In this document: positions 26,461 to 26,867 of the stretch, in pieces
How the letters are laid out: every line of letters begins with the position of its first letter
How positions within the stretch are numbered: position 1 is the stretch's first letter
From: JABDGC01 sp964466595
Lineage (GTDB): Bacteria; Pseudomonadota; Gammaproteobacteria; DSM-16500
Direction of reading: 5' to 3'
Assembly (NCBI GenBank): GCA_964466595.1
Contig: CAYXNR010000028.1
Coordinates: forward strand, 1-26,867
Length of the DNA stretch: 26,867 nucleotides
Made by a program: the position numbers and the translations under genes
The notes under the pieces: generated by a model
Database searches by the model: none
Seen by the model: only the letters and a program-made list of their open reading frames with translations
Told to the model about the DNA's origin: nothing

Positions 26461-26463
26461 TAT

Positions 26464-26770
26464 TTAAACCCGTTCACCCTGAGCCTGTCGAAGGGTGAGC
26501 CTGTCGAAGGGTGAGCCTGTCGAAGGGTGAGCCTGTCGAAGGGCATTCCTTTAAACCCGTTCGCCCTGAGCCTGTCGAAGGGCATTCCTTTAAACCCGTT
26601 CGCCCTGAGCCTGTCGAAGGGCATTCCTATAAACCCGTTCACCCTGAGCTTGTCGAAGGGCATTCCTATAAACCCGTTCACCCTGAGCTTGTCGAAGGGC
26701 ATTCCTATAAACCCGTTCACCCTGAGCTTGTCGAAGGGTGAGCTTGTCGAAGGGTGAGCCTGTCGAAGGG
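26464..26770. repeat. Nested tandem-repeat array of 16-bp and 39-bp units
   Basis: After one partial unit, three extra copies of tgagcctgtcgaaggg (26496-26543) precede five 39-bp units starting at 26544, 26583, 26622, 26661 and 26700. Two further 16-bp copies follow (26739-26770). The 39-bp unit is the 16-mer plus a 23-bp stretch containing cattcct and aacccgttc. Units 1-2 are identical to each other, and units 3-5 form a second identical subtype (ttta to tata, cgcc to cacc, gcctg to gcttg). I recognise the gttcaccctgagc...gtcgaaggg word as a dispersed intergenic repeat common in many bacterial genomes. Since 39 is a multiple of three, it keeps spurious reading frames open. Confidence 0.9.
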
Positions 26771-26867
26771 CCTCTAAACAAAACAAAGAAATAGAGAAAC
26801 GTCATGTTTTAGGTATATCTTTTAAAATACGCAGACCAGAGTTACTACACTGCTCATACAGCTAACC
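26771..26867. other. Right-edge sequence with nothing recognisable
   Basis: These 97 bp of AT-rich DNA right of the repeat array contain no supported gene, RNA or promoter. They may be the edge of the next gene's flanking region. Confidence 0.5.

Larger units (their letters stand above)
26027..26463 (-). promoter_or_regulatory. AT-rich upstream region of gene B
   Basis: This 437-bp gene-free stretch precedes gene B. It is very AT-rich except for a GC-richer island at 26121-26168. No single -35/-10 pair is convincing; TTGAAA (26294-26299) and TATAAG (26275-26280) on the minus strand are only 13 nt apart, which is too short. It holds the inverted and direct repeats listed separately. No tRNA or other recognisable RNA gene is seen. 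Confidence 0.6.

Noticed and set aside
26544..26738. Possible CRISPR array
   Set aside because: The 39-bp units are contiguous and identical within each subtype. There are no variable spacers and no cas genes.
26460..26805. Open frames on both strands through the tandem repeats (peptides such as FDKLRVNG, RQAQGERV, ALSLSKGI)
   Set aside because: The frames stay open only because the unit length of 39 is a multiple of three. These peptides are typical spurious translations of this repeat family, and no frame has a ribosome binding site.

Overview
This window is almost entirely occupied by two very large, tandem, same-strand (minus) genes for two-partner-secretion (TPS) exoproteins of the filamentous-haemagglutinin / HMW-like adhesin type. 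The upstream gene, here 'gene B' (4382-26026, 7214 codons, uninterrupted), is complete. The downstream gene, 'gene A', starts at 4231 and runs off the left edge after 1410 codons with no stop, so only its N-terminal part is seen. No transporter (TpsB/FhaC-like) gene, RNA gene, transposase or phage gene lies in the window. A secreted TPS protein implies a Gram-negative bacterium. The AT-rich intergenic DNA beside coding DNA of clearly higher GC, and the dispersed-repeat family at the right end, fit a proteobacterium, perhaps a host-associated gammaproteobacterium, but I cannot place it further.

Layout from right to left, in the direction of transcription. 26771-26867 shows nothing recognisable. 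26464-26770 is a nested tandem-repeat array (16-bp units and 39-bp units). 26027-26463 is an AT-rich upstream region holding a 14-bp direct repeat, a helically phased 10-bp direct repeat, two inverted repeats and the gene B ribosome binding site. 4382-26026 is gene B. 4232-4381 is a 150-bp gap with a plausible promoter for gene A. 1-4231 is gene A (partial).

Gene B reads as: signal peptide (1-37); TPS domain (38 to about 276); beta-helix with the family's GGTVNIGG...GNGGQVVVWS...GLIETSG signature (about 1120-1225) and a TWYLDP motif; then three divergent copies of one module at about 1630-1660 residue intervals. Each module has a QGQW marker, a GLUG-repeat block ending in a GGC-x(4-7)-C pair, an aromatic-rich non-repetitive segment, and a long stretch of 'Q-x-Y' strands and autotransporter-type beta-strand repeats. 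It ends with a charged helical tail (about 7168-7214) and no beta-barrel. All 22 cysteines of gene B fall in 11 close pairs.

Genes A and B are paralogues with a mosaic relationship. They have diverged N-termini, then share a 1,879-bp tract with a single mismatch (1154-3032 and 22991-24869), then drop abruptly to partial similarity. This points to recent gene conversion or recombination between the two adhesin genes. Both proteins would be exported by Sec and then by an outer-membrane TpsB partner encoded elsewhere, and displayed or released as very long beta-helical fibres.
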